Part shown: positions 35,880-48,822 of the stretch, piece by piece | How the letters are laid out: each line of letters opens with the position of its first letter | Position numbering within the stretch: position 1 is the stretch's first letter | Source of the DNA: Selaginella tamariscina | Taxonomy: Eukaryota > Streptophyta > Lycopodiopsida > Selaginellales > Selaginellaceae | Reading direction: 5' to 3' | Assembly: GCA_003024785.1 (NCBI GenBank) | Contig: PUQB01000415.1 | Location: forward strand, 62,001 to 126,000 | DNA: 64,000 nucleotides | Notes under the pieces: model-generated | Databases searched by the model: none | What the model was told of the DNA's origin: nothing | Seen by the model: only the letters and a program-made list of their open reading frames with translations | Translations under genes and position numbers: made by a program

Positions 35880-36273
35880 ATCGGTAAACCTGAAAAGGAC
35901 AGGAAGCCGGGTAAGAACTGATGGTTTTACGAATTTTAATAACTAATTATAATATATATTATCTTTTTACTTTATTTTATAATTATAAAGTCACTAATGT
36001 ATTCGTCTCTCCTGTGTACATGTATATATTTCTTTAATATAGACTATTTACATATGTTTTCAAAGTGTGGCTGTAAACCTGAAAGGCTGGTTTTCCATAT
36101 TATTATAATTTATATATTAATTCATATAAAAAGGTGTATACACATGAAAATAAATGACATAGCTACATTTTTAATAAAGACACATTTTGTCTAATTCAAT
36201 AATTTTTAATAAGATTTGAAAAACTATAATGAGTTAAGCAGAGTTACCTTTATTAAGATGGTAATATAACTCT

Positions 36274-36342
<69 letters not shown>

Positions 36343-36590
36343 CTTCAAAATTATGAAAGCAATGTTTACCATGGGAGGGAGACTTATTACAAAAAATATT
36401 AAAATGAAACTAAATTTTGTAGAGAACATATAACATTTTAAAATCTCTAACATAAATTTTAACCAGAAAATGATTATTTTTAATCATTTATTTAAAACTT
36501 ATTATTTATTAGTAATTACTAGAATCTTGTAAATAAGTATAACATACATGGTTAAAGGACAGTGTTTTGGAGTTAAATACTGTGACTTCT
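35880..36590. repeat. Inverted duplicate of 22.24-22.90 kb
   Basis: Reverse complement of 22240-22900 with scattered differences, plus a long uninterrupted TA run at about 36280-36340. It ends abruptly at 36590, where a MULE terminus begins. Confidence 0.75.
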
Positions 36591-36616
36591 GAGTCCCGAC
36601 AAAAAGAGGGCTTCCA
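36591..36616. mobile_element. Terminal stub of a fourth MULE copy
   Basis: GAGTCCCGACAAAAAGAGGG followed by CTTCC is the A-end terminus of the MULE family. It starts exactly where the paralogous sequence at 22.24 kb continues without it. The rest of the element is missing: the next base begins a truncated L-family LTR. Confidence 0.75.
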
Positions 36617-39600
36617 GGTACCCTAAACCACAACTAACCCCTAAGGGTTTGGGTGGCCAAGTCATACCCTAAACCTAGGGCTAGTACTTAGTGAGGACAC
36701 AAGTGTGCACTGTAGGCGGACATGAGTGTTATATTAAGCAAACTCCCTAAGGTTAGGTTTGGAAAACCCTAAGTACATGACCTTGCAAGTACTTCACGAA
36801 AAGGCTCATGCTAAACAATCTTAGGTTGTTCAACCCCTGGATTCCAAGTAGGACACTCCCCTAGCCAAGTGTGCCTAAGCACACCTGGTTACGAGACCTA
36901 ACCTCCTTCAGCAAATGCCCAAGGCTTAGCACCCTAGCGCGAGCACAAGCATGCCTGTTTGTCAGAGTATCCAACCCCTTGGCAATAAGCCCATGACATA
37001 ACCCCAAAGGGGTGCCTTGGGTGTTGTATCGTGTAACGTTTAGCCCAGTGTCACATCTCCATGTGACATTGCCTTCCCCCGATGTGGGCTATCATGCCAT
37101 AGCCCTTAGATTCAAGAGATGCACCAAGTGCCACAAACGTGGCTCTTAAATGCCAACTCTAGAACCCCTTAGTGAACCCTCAGGAACTGATAATGTGAAC
37201 CTGTCAAACAAGATCCCACACCCACAGTTGGTCAAGGACATGAATGTGCCTTGTTTGGCCATGAGTGCTACACCTAGCTTGACGTGGAGGAGGCTAAGAG
37301 ACAAGCCTCAACCTCTGCCTCTTGACCGACAAGACCTCCCAAGCATGGATTCACCAACGTTAAGGGTAAGTTACCCCAAAGGTGTAACATACCACTATCA
37401 TCTGGAAGTTAGGGCGGCACAATAGAGGGTTGTGCCTTGACGACACAAGCTAGAGCTTGCACCGGGAGAAGAGTAACAAGCTCAGTCATGAACCAAGAAC
37501 CTCATTCCTATATACTACCTTATTTATGTGACAGAGCCCCCCCCCGGTTTTCCTGTTTACTTAAGTGGGCTGGCATGGAATCTCATTCCCAGAGGGAATA
37601 TACTTGGTGAGTTATCCATCGACCCTAAACCCTAACTTGTGAAACCTAGGGCTATTTCTAAATATATCTGACATGCCGAACTCACTGGAACTAGCCATTA
37701 ACCCAACCGGGACACGGAAAACCAAGGTAAGAGTTTTCTAGATGAAAGTGCTAGCTTAACTTAGAGTTTCTTGTAAATACCTAATAACACATGGCTGGAC
37801 CATCACTAGATATTCAAGTGCACTAAGCGGGCCTGTTTCTTCTACACCTAAGGTTTATTAACATAGTACAGTAGGTAACAACAGTCAACGTCCAAAGTAA
37901 AAGGGGAGTCATAGTAAAAACTATGACACACTCCCCGCCGTTGAAAATGTCAACATCCTCGTTGACGTCCAACTCCAAGACTAGATAGTTAGAGAAAACT
38001 AACCAAAATTAACATATCACTCTATGCGAAGTTAGCCAAAAGTTTATATAATTTCATTACCCCCTTGCATTATGCAAAGCCAAGTACTTCAGAACTGTTG
38101 TTCACTGAGCCGTAAACCCAGTTGTCGGAGGCACACCTGCGACATGAAATCACTTGGAAATCTTTTGCACGTCTGCAAAGTCTGTCACCCGACACACACA
38201 ACACAATGGTTAATTTCTTTACTTAACTAAAATTTATATTGGAGGCCTTGGCCCTTAGTTAACAAGAAATAAAGGCTTGCTTTATTCCTTAATATCAAAC
38301 GCTATTGACTACCTTGTCATCTTAACACACAATAAGCACTTTGACGTCCATCTCAAGTGCTTAACCAAACGCCTTCACATTTCTCCAATTGTTCCACATT
38401 TCCACATGTCATGATATTATAGCTTCACTTTTTTGTATCCCTCGGTGTTTCTCATTATCCCTTTACATAAGGGTTTGCTATTATACCTATCCCTCGTTAG
38501 TATATAGTTACGTTAGACTAGGTATGAGACTTTATTGGAATCAAGCTCTTTTACGATATTAGAGTACTATTCCTGAAACCCTGTTTTGTGTAGACATGTC
38601 AATCTGGCCAGAGGCAATCACAGAGGCGCATGATTGTACACATGTATACAACAAGGTCATACCAATCTACCAAATGCCATCCACTTGGTGTGTTATTAAC
38701 ATAATTTATTCCCTATAGGAATCAAATTTAGTCAAATCTATAACCAAATGTGATAGCTTTACCATTCATCTTTCATAACCTAGCTTGTATTCTTTCATAA
38801 CACCGACCAGTTCAGGGACCAAATAAGTTAACATACCTTTCTAACAAACTAATGTGGAAACAGGAAATTCAACCCATCTCTAAGATAGTACATGACTTAA
38901 TTGATGACCTTTAGATAACACATCTCTTAATTGTACTTTCATTGTACTCATTCCCTAAAGAGCACATCATACTAGATGCCATTCAATATTTCCTAACTCT
39001 TTATCTCACTAAGTTTAAAATTACCAAATTTTAAAACTTAATTTCCACAATAAGAGTCTCCCTGAACTTGTAATACTTCATGCCGTTATAACATTATATC
39101 TATTTCCAACTCTCAAACTGATTAAATAAATGTTCCCAAACACTATACCAAAGTATAGCATTTTCACTAATTCAAGTAATTAGTGTTTTTGACAAGCAAG
39201 TTCAACCTAATCCTTAATCCATAAATAATTGCAATTATGATATTGATACTCTTCAATGAATAATGATCGTTTTTAACATTCAAATCCTAAGCTTACCAAC
39301 CAGTTGTTAGATTAACGGATATAAACTTACAATCATATCAATTTATTGAAATGTTACAACTATAATATAGACATAGTCTTAGTTTACATGAGCCAAACTT
39401 CAGTTTTGGAACGGAAGTATAATGTCACAATAGTATTCGAGGAACTTTATTCAGAGACTAAGAAGAATCATGAACTAGTGTCTAGTTCATCTAACTGATT
39501 TAGTAAGATATTAACTTTCACATAAATGTTATCATAACACTAAAGTGTCATATTAATTTCATGTTTTAGTTATATTCCATAATTCAGTAGATCTCCCCAA

Positions 39601-42254
39601 ACATGAATAAGATATTTAGTTCAGTACGTCGAACTAAGATATACTATTCATTAGACATCTAGCAATTATCAGAGTACCACATTGCTCCTCAAGCAACGTA
39701 TTGAGAAACACTTCATTTTTTCAGCTATCTTGAAAACACGTTTCAAGTTACAACACTAAGGTAGTGCCTTACCAAAGTGTCGAACTCAGGTCTGTTTGAG
39801 TCTTTATATTTTATGATTATGGCACTTCATGTGATCATAACCAAGTTTCAATTTGAGCGCTCCAAACTCAATATTGAAGAGATCATAATACTTTGACAAG
39901 TCATTTATAACTAATCTTGAAATGATTGTCACGAATATTTCCAAAGTTTAAAATATAAATATCTCAATAAATGAAGTGATAAGAAACCTCATATTTTCAT
40001 ATCGGATATTGGACCATACTGTTATAGTTTTTACTATGACTTGACCCTTTACTTTGAACGTTGATTGTTGTTACCTACTGTACTATGTTGATGGACCCTA
40101 AGATGTAGTAGGAAACAAGCCTGCTTAGTGCACTTGGGTATCTGGTGATGGTCCAGCTGGGTGTCATTAGGTATTTGCAGGAAACTCTAAGCGAAGCTAG
40201 AATTTACCTTCCTAAAAACCCACCCCAATTTTGACGTCTCGAATAGGTTGATTGGTCTTTGTAATGAGTTCGGCGTGTTAAGTAGGGTTAGGAACACCCC
40301 TAGGGTTGACCTAACCCACGCTTTAAAACCCCACCCCTTGGGTAGGGTTTAGGGGTAGGAGTAAGGGTGAGTTATAAGCTCATATTACTAATTTGTCGAA
40401 GGGCAATTAAATGCCAGCCCACTAACACATATAGGAAAGAGGGGGGGGGGGCTCCGTCACATAAATAGTAGAGTATATGTAGGAGAGCTCTGGGTTCATG
40501 ACTGAGTTCGTTGCTCTTCTGTCAGTGCAAGCTTTAGCTGTTGTCGTTAAGGTACAACCCTCTGTTGTGCCGCCCTAACTTCCAAATGCTAGGGTACATC
40601 CACCTTTGGGTAGCTTACCCTTAACGTTGGTGAATCCATGCCTGGAGGTCTTGTCGGAATGCATGTTCCAAGAGGTAGAGGTTGAGGCTTGTCTCCAGCC
40701 TCCTCCACGCAAGCTAGGTGTAAACTCACAACCAAGCAAGACACATCGTGTCCTTGTCCAACTGTGGGCGTGGGATCTTGTTTGACAGTTCACATTACCA
40801 GTTCCTGAGGGTTCACTAAGGGGTTCTGAGTTGGCATTTAGGAGGCACGTTTGTGCACTTGGTGCAACTCTTGAATATAAGGGCTATGGCATGATAGCCC
40901 ACATCAGGAAGGCAGTGTCACATGGAGATGTGACACTGGGCTAACGTACATGGTACAACGCTGAGGCACGCCCTTTGGGGTTATGTTATGGCTTGTCACT
41001 AAGGGGTTGGATACTCTAGCAAACAGGATGCTTGTGCTTGCACTAGGTGCGCCTTGGGCATCCGCTCAAGGAGGTTAGGTCTCGTAACTAGTGTGCTTTG
41101 GCACACTTGACTAGGGAGTGTTCTCCTTGGAATCCAGGGGTTGAACAATCTAAGCTCATTAGCAGAAGCCCTTTCGTAAGCACTCGCAAGGTCATGTGCT
41201 TAGGGTTATCCCAAACCTAGCCTTAGGCACCTAAAAATGTAAACCCTAGTTTTGTCATTTTAGGATAAAAAACATCTTTAAAAAACAAGCCTTTGTTTTT
41301 GTAAAAAACAGTTAACTACTAAGGATAAACATTGAGTTAACATACTAAGGTCAACATTGATTTGTTTTTACATTGTAGTTATTATAGTTAATATACCTTG
41401 TAATATTGTTTTTGTTTTTACCCTTATTTTATAATAATAATTCTGTTTGTTTTCTATAATTGATTTTTTATTTTAAGTTTGTTTATTGATTTAATTGTTA
41501 CTTAATAAAAACTCTTTAACTTTCATTAATTAATTAAAAACAATAAACATTAAATCTCTTTATTTTTTCACTTGTCTTCTTTCTTTCAAGCTTTTTCACT
41601 TATCTTTCTAATCCTTGTAATAACTATATGAGTATGTATATATTATAATATTACATAATATATAAAGGAACAATAATCTTACAATAACTATATAAAATGT
41701 ATTCATTGCTAACTTAAGGACACTATCATATATGTTGGAATGCACATGAAAATATAATAAACCTGGTTTTTGTCGTTAATTTGCACACATTTTGCATATG
41801 ACAACCATCGTGCTCTCAAGGTGTATCCATGAACAGCAAAACGTGTGAGCAACAATGTACATAGTAAATATCTTACACAGCAGAATATAAACAAGTTTTG
41901 TATTCTCTGTGAGACACAAGAAATAGAACAAAAAGACATATACTAAATGTACCATAAGAAACATCTCTCGGCAAGTACTCAAATGTCACTCTTGTACGCA
42001 CACACACTCACCACACTGTCAACATGAAAACATCTTAAGAATGTATATGTATGTATGTTTAAACTATCAAATAAAGAAAGACCTCAAGCAAGAGAGAGCA
42101 ACAATGTTCCTTCTTCTCTCACACACACACAACGCACGTACAGAAATACGCACAATGTAATATGTCCCCAACCATATTATACATACATATATGTTATATG
42201 CAAACCTTTTGCTCATTTTCTCAAGTGTCTTTGATCGCATCCACCTTAGTGGAT

Positions 42255-42624
42255 AGCCTGAGAAAGTATTCCACAATGCCTTCTTCTACTGCAGCTGAAA
42301 TCAGCAAATTAATTATATATGTGTATGTTTCTTCTTTATGATTATTATATATCTTAATGATTTTACCTTGGTCGCATTCAGTGCATCCTCAACTCTAAGC
42401 TTTTTCTTCAATTCCGTTTCAGTTGGGCACCAACCTTCAATGAAAACACTCAATTAATCAGAAATGGATCAATAAACTTAAAAATAATTACATATATACC
42501 TTTTTAAGGTTAAATTCCTTTTATTTTCTAATAACGCAATTTTGTACCTGAATTACAGCAACTCCTCAAAGAGCTTAGTTATTCTTTCATTTAGCTTCTC
42601 CTTCTCGTAATCCTGCTCCGATGC
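42255..42624 (-). pseudogene. Captured exons of plastid-type chaperonin 60 beta
   Basis: Three minus-strand exon fragments keep their introns. 42624-42548 encodes ASEQDYEKEKLNERITKL, 42434-42367 encodes TETELKKKLRVEDALNATK, and the segment from 42294 leftward encodes AVEEGIV. Together they match consecutive GroEL/Cpn60 equatorial-domain sequence. The TETELK and RVEDALNATK forms are those of the chloroplast beta subunit. One or two missing bases break the frame in each exon, so no chaperonin is made. The parent would fold proteins, including Rubisco large subunit, in plastids. Capture inside a CACTA-like element is the Pack-type pattern. Confidence 0.75.
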
Positions 42625-42699
42625 CTAAAAGAAGATTGTAATAATTTATACAGTTAAAATGATTAGCAAACATTAATAATATGAGAGAGAAATCCTCGT

Positions 42700-43200
42700 G
42701 TATATAATAAGTTGGACATCCGTATCAATATTCGCATTAATGTCCTCAACGTAGGCTTTGATTTTCTTAACCACGTCCTTCACACTGACCGATTGGACTT
42801 CTCTCTCTCTCTCTTTCACACACACACACACACACAACTAAACTTGTAAAACGGAGTTACGATAGATGTTGTTAGACACTTTAAAGTTAATTGTATGTCT
42901 ATATGTGTGTTGTTGTGAGAAAGAAGGAATATTCAACGAACCTGCAATCCTCCACTCTCCAGGAACTTGATTAATTCCACCAGTTCTTAATTAATATATA
43001 TCGTAAATAAGTTAATATATCATCGTTATAGTTATTACATATCATAGTTAAATTAAAATATCATAACTAAGTTAATATAATATAAATTATATTACTTACA
43101 ACTCCACTGTGTAGGCTTCCTTGTGGATGATGTTGCAAAACCATACACTTTCTAGCTTGGATGAGCAAGGAAATCGGCATAAAACCGTGTCTGAATCTCT
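42700..43200 (-). pseudogene. Further exon-like fragments inside the CACTA-like element
   Basis: On the minus strand, segments at about 43155-43095 (ESVWFCNIIHKEAYTVEL), 42995-42945 (ELVELIKFLESGGLQ) and 42790-42715 (VKDVVKKIKAYVED) are open and lie between intron-like borders. They do not clearly belong to Cpn60 and no family is recognised. They may come from a second captured gene. Confidence 0.35.
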
Positions 43201-44511
43201 TTAAAGTTCCATACAAAGCTCAAGTGGATTAATTGCCTAAAATATTAATTTAACCATTAATGACCACCTCTCTTCACACATGCACGCGCACACACACATC
43301 AGTCCATATAGCCATGGCCATGTACATACAACCATACACCATGCAGATTTCGGTTGTACAGCAGTTCCATGTAAGACCCGCTGGACTTAAATCATGCATC
43401 TATTACAGAGCATAGTATCCTGCATATATACATACACTTCAAAGCACACACGCTAACAACCTACATATACATAGAAATCTGTAGTGTATAACCATGAATC
43501 CACTCACCAGATTGAAATCCATACATCTAGTAGTGGCCACCATTGATATTGCACAGCGGCCATATCTTGGAGAGCTAAACCCATGCGCCGGATCTGCAAA
43601 GCACGCTTATGAAGCATATATATAGTCAAAATCTTCGGAATGCACATCAAAATTGCAGATTTATTACACGCAGGCATACACATACATGAAAATCTCTCCA
43701 GATACACAGATTGACACAGCCAGATACCTGAAATCCTGAACAGAGGCGGTCTCCATCATAGCCTCGGCTGGCAAACGAGTTCATCCGCATCCAAGACTTT
43801 GCCGTATTTGCTGCGCACGGACCATGAATATGGATAGATCGTCGCCGCTTCACAAAAGAACCCTAAAGCATATTCTAGGATCCCTGTTTAGGTTAGCTTA
43901 CGTGTATTACATGTAATATTTTATATAATATTCTATAAATAAGTGCGAAGAACAGTAACTGTATAATGTATGTATATAGTAAGAATTTCATAAGTATTTA
44001 TTATATCTATTATAATTTAAATATGTGAGTTTATACATCTTATAGACATTATTTATATATGTGTGTGTAGAGAAAGACAAAGAGAGATGAATTTATGTAT
44101 GCACACATGCTTATATATATATACAACACGTGTTTACCTTCAACACATGCCCATGCCCATGCACATAGTCACAAATTTTCAATTAAATATTAAATCACTA
44201 AATCACATTATAAAACTCAGAGACAAAAAACCAACATGGGCACATCGTATACATATCCACATGCACATACGCATATATCATGGAATTAAACATTCATAGG
44301 CACACCATTTCAAAATAAAGTAAATAAAATGTTTTTTCACTGTATTTTAACGAATTATAAATAATTTTATACATGTTACAAACCCAAAAACCAACCCTTG
44401 TTTTTGGACCTTAGTACTTCCTCTAGTATGTTAGTCAAAAAATTTCTACCCTAGTATTTATAAATTAGGCATAGTTTTTTTGCTTTGTTTATTTTACATT
44501 TTCCGGTGAGG

Positions 44512-45074
44512 TTTGCTTAGCAGAACACTCGTGTCCGCCTACGGCGCACACTCGTGTCCTCACTAAGTATTAACTCTAGGTCTAGGGTATAACTTGGCCA
44601 CTCAAACCCTTAGGGTTAGTCGTGGTTTAGGGTACCCTTGTCACCCTAAAGGGTTGTACTCCCGGATGAGGGTATTCCTTAATGGGTAAGTGACGATGCC
44701 TTAGCTCTGTCTAGGGGTATGTGTGGAACACACGTCTCCTTGATGGGGGTTAGGGCATGAGCCTGTCTAGGTCTTCTAGGGCAAAACCCTAAGTCAACTA
44801 GGGTTATCCCTTAAGGGTTTTGGGGTAGACACTCTAGGGAGACTTAGGGTAAACCCTAAGTCACTAGGTTATCCTCAAGGGTTTTGGGGGCAGACATTCT
44901 AAGAGAACTTAGGCTAAACCCTAAGTCTCCTGTCCACTTGGGCATTAGAGTCTAACCTAGGGGTCGTTGGGGTTGTTCTGGGAAACTTAGCGTTGCTCAA
45001 CAGGATGATGACGCTGAATGGCCACTTGGCAGCCACGTGTTGCACGTGTTGGCCTTTGGGTTAAAACTCTGACA
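44512..45074 (+). repeat. Right part of the solo LTR
   Basis: Continues the LTR interrupted at 41227 and ends with AAAACTCTGACA. It contains repeated CCCTAAGTC and CCTAAGGG motifs that make the LTR look telomere-like in places. Confidence 0.7.
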
Positions 45075-47825
45075 CATACGTTACGAACCATGAACTATGA
45101 TAAACAAGAAGGGACACCATCTTCTTGAGCTAATCCCGCTACTTAATATTATACTTACAAGAACATTGAACCAACTCAAGGAACACCATCAAAACCTTGA
45201 GATAGAATTAACAACTAACCAAGAATACAATCAAACCTTGATCAAGAATAGTTCTATTTTTCGATATTTTAAAGAACTGAAAATACTAATAAGTTTCTCT
45301 GAGTGCCCACATTTTCGACCATGATGCAAAGTCAAGAAACCGTCTTTTAAATACGTTATTTGACTCTAAAATGAAATCGATATTGGAAACTAATACCAAC
45401 TTTTAATTCTTATCGAATACATACTATCTTAAGGAGGTACATGCATTTAAACCTTCAATGGAAATCCAACTGTTATACTAACACATTGATAGTTCCCACA
45501 TAAGTTATCAAACTTAATAAGTTTCTTTACTTAGTCAATAACCAAAGTGGAGAATCCCAAATCATGCTCTTTTAAATCAAGGAATCACCTTGTTCAAGAG
45601 CTTATCCCCACATTGCAAATAACGTTACAAATTTTCAAGATTAAAGAGTTAATAATGAAAATGCACAAGTGTGCGCTGAACGCCTTCACTATGCAAGTCC
45701 TTCATTACTTAATAAACTGAAAATGTAAATGTACATTCCAACATTACTCTTTCTAGTAAATCTTGCCATCTATCCCAAAAACTGCATTGATAGGGATGCA
45801 ACATTAAATCTGTCTACTGCCAAAATCTATCATTCTATCTTTATTCTTATGATCCCAGATGAGATAACTTCATATCAAGTTAGTCGAGCTAGCTAACTTG
45901 AATACAAAGTGCGTGCTTATAATTAACTAAGGTTTCAAGTTGTACTTTATTCAAATTAGATAACTTGAACTTAGTAAATTTTTTCACTTAATGCTACTTG
46001 TAGCTAGTGTCATTAAAATATTATGAACATCGGACAATACTTTGATTACATTGGATCTTCAAACAACTGCTTAACATGTTCATCATATGTTAATATCTGA
46101 CATCTCGTTGTATTATAAGTTCATCATCATAGTCTGCTTCTGGAGTTACACTCTAAAAAACATGCACTTATAATGAGATTAATTTTACACTTTATGTTAA
46201 AATGTAGTATTTCATCTTATGTTTGAATATGCCCCTTCTCCCGAAGTCAAGGACGCACATTTAACATAAGCCTTTCCCTATTTGAACACTATTGCCGAAC
46301 CCGATATTGAATCTTGATCTAAGCCAAAATCAATGGACACTGTTTTTTTTAAATCATGTGTTATCCCAAATTCAAAACACCTTAATAAAAAGAAAAATTT
46401 TCAATAATGTATAAACTTAGCATACATAATCCACTTCACAAGACTTAATTTGTAAGCCAGAATAAACTACATGCCACGTCTTGTGGAAGGATATAGTAAA
46501 GTAACTTGAACATTCATAAGGTAAGTTAACCTAGCCTACAACTTGGAAGTTGCCTTCCAAGTGCTACCTTCAACATTAGAATCCATAACTTACACCCACT
46601 TATGGAGTAGTGTACTCTGAAGAGTTATAGATCTTAGGACCATCTCTCAACACAGAATCCAGACGTTAGCCGAAAGTGATAGAGTACTTTAAAAATTTAG
46701 AACTAACTAACCCTAAAACACCAACACTTTAGGCAGTCCTACTGATCGTAGAGAATAACTCCAGTACCAATTGTCAGAGTTTTAACCCAAAGGGCTCACA
46801 TGGCAACACGTGGCTGTCAAGTGGCCATTCGGCGTCATCACCCTGTGTAAGCAACGTTAAATCTTCCAAGATAACCTTAAGAGTCTGACTCATGGGCCCA
46901 AAGACTTAGAGTCCTACCCTAAGTCCCCTAGAATGACCATCCCCTAAACCTAGAGGATAACCCGAGTAAACTTTAGGATCCTGTCTCAGTAGACCTAGAC
47001 AAGCTCATGCCCTAACCCCACAAAGGAGATGTGTCTCACACATACCCCGTGACAGAGCTAAGGTATCGTCACTTACCCCTTGAGGAATCACCCTCATCCG
47101 AGAGTACAACCCTTTTAGGGTGACAAGGGTACCCTGAACCACGACTAACCCCTAAGGGTTTGGGTGGCCAAGTCATACCCTAGACCTAGGGCTAGTACTT
47201 AGTGAGGGCACGAGTGTGCACCGTAGGTGAACACAAATGTTCTACTAAGCAAACTCCCTAAGGCTAGGTTTGGAAATCCCTAAGTACATGACCTTGCAAG
47301 TGCTTCACGAGAAGGCTCATGTTAACAAGCTTAGGTTGTTCAACCCCTGGATTCCAAGCAGGACACTCCCCTAGCCAAGTGTGCCTAAGCACACTTGATT
47401 ACGAGACCTAACCTCCCTTGAGCAAATGCCCAAGGCTTAGCAACATAGCGTGAGCACAAGCATGCTATTTATCAGAGTATCCAACCCCTTGGCGACAAGT
47501 CCATGACATAACCCCAAAGGGCGTGCCTCGGGTGTTGTACCGTGTGATGTTTAGCCCAGTATCACATCTCTATATAACACTGCCTTCCCAATGTGGGCTA
47601 TCATGCCATAGCCTTAGATTCAAGAGATGCACCAAGTGCCACCAATGTGGCTTTTAAATGCTAACTTTAAAACCCCTTAGTGAACCCTCAAGAACTGATA
47701 ATGTGAACCTGTCAAACAAGATTCCACACTCACAATTGGTCAATGACACGAATGTGCCTTGTTTGGACATGAATACTACACCTAGCTTGACGTGAAGGAG
47801 GAGGCTGGAGACAAGCCTCAACCTT

Positions 47826-48800
47826 TAGATTTATTCATATATAATTATATTGACATTAAGTACTGTAATCAATAAAATAAATATCTACAACTTAGTTTTT
47901 ATTCATGAAAAAAGAATGATCCTAAATGATTTTAATATAAAAACAATTCAGATATGGAGAATAAAATATCAGAAAAATAGAAAAATATTTATTCTACTTC
48001 TCTATATACTTGCTATTGTAGGTGCAGCAATGTATGTGTATTTACTGCATACAGTACGTAGTGATTTGGCTTCCACGTGTTAGTGTCATGTGTCACATGT
48101 GGACGACGTAAGGATTGCGTATATAAGTAAATTAGATAAGTTTATAATGTTTGTTTTATAGTTTCAATACATTATAAATTACATAATTAATTATATTATT
48201 TACCAATTAAGAAACTTATATATACTAAATTAAGATTCTAATTACTTTCTTAATACTATATAGTGTCTTCTTATGTGTTGGTTAAATAAATTACCTGATA
48301 AAATTAAGTTTATAATTAATTTGATTTCAGTGCATTTAACTTAGAAGTTTTATTCTTATTGAGTTTTATCCTGGATATAATAAATTGCAATGTCAATCTG
48401 ATTTGTTTATTAACTTAGATTAGAAATTAAGAAACCAACATATTGAATTAACATTTAACCTTGTTATAAATTATTTTATACTAAATTTTATACTGTACAA
48501 CTACACACGCTTCTTTTTATACAGTCGATAAGTACAATAATTGTTCTGACATATTGTTAGTACATACGTGTTTATAGTATTAAATTAAGACATAGTAAAA
48601 TTTACAGGCTGGTGCGGACGGCCCTAAAATTGACTATCACAACAACAACTTGATAAGCCATTTGTTAGTCTTACGTGGCCTATTATTTAATAAATACAGC
48701 ATTTGTTGTCATTAATATCGCCACGCATATATAAATCACGCTTTGTATAGTCTTGAGCAGAAGAAGAGTTTACAATCTTTTCTACATACACGTGTATTTA
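47826..48800. other. AT-rich DNA
   Basis: Mostly non-coding. A short segment at 48608-48650, preceded by TTTACAG, could encode GADGPKIDYHNNN and may be an exon of the candidate gene to its right, but no donor site is convincing. Confidence 0.35.
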
Positions 48801-48822
48801 TATAAGGTTGTTTTTGTTGCAG

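Larger units (their letters stand above)
41228..44508. mobile_element. CACTA-like DNA transposon (3.3 kb) carrying gene fragments
   Basis: The ends read CACCTAAAAATGTAAA and, in complement, CACCGGAAAATGTAAA, a 16-bp terminal repeat with two mismatches. AGG is duplicated at 41225-41227 and 44509-44511, and removing the insert restores the L-family LTR. A 3-bp duplication with CAC-starting ends fits the CACTA superfamily. No transposase is recognised; the interior is AT-rich with short exon-like pieces on the minus strand, so it is probably non-autonomous. Confidence 0.78.
40015..45079 (+). mobile_element. Solo LTR of the L family, opposite orientation, with CATAC target duplication
   Basis: The LTR runs from TGTTATAG at 40020 to CTGACA at 45074 in the orientation opposite to its host element. 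CATAC flanks it at 40015-40019 and 45075-45079. Without the internal CACTA-like insertion it is about 1.77 kb, similar to the complete LTR at 57511-59192. A single LTR with its own 5-bp duplication indicates LTR-LTR recombination after insertion. Confidence 0.82.
36617..47825 (-). mobile_element. L-family LTR retrotransposon, copy 1, coding-less and nested
   Basis: The left LTR is 36617-37928 (first ~450 bases lost). The internal region is 37929-40019 and 45080-46771. The right LTR starts at 46772 (TGTCAGAG) and is truncated at about 47825. The polypurine tract complement (CACTCCCCGCC) at 37929 and the primer-binding-site complement left of 46772 (minus strand TTGGTACTGGAG) show the element is on the minus strand. 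The internal ~3.8 kb has no gag or pol frame, so this is a large non-autonomous derivative dependent on another element. A solo LTR splits it at 40020. Confidence 0.8.

Noticed and set aside
36280..36345. TA run as a possible origin or regulatory site
   Set aside because: A simple TA microsatellite, one of several in the window, with no associated feature.
37620..37645. Telomere-like CCCTAAACCCTAA sequence
   Set aside because: Only isolated units inside the L-family LTR, recurring in each LTR copy. It is not a telomeric array.
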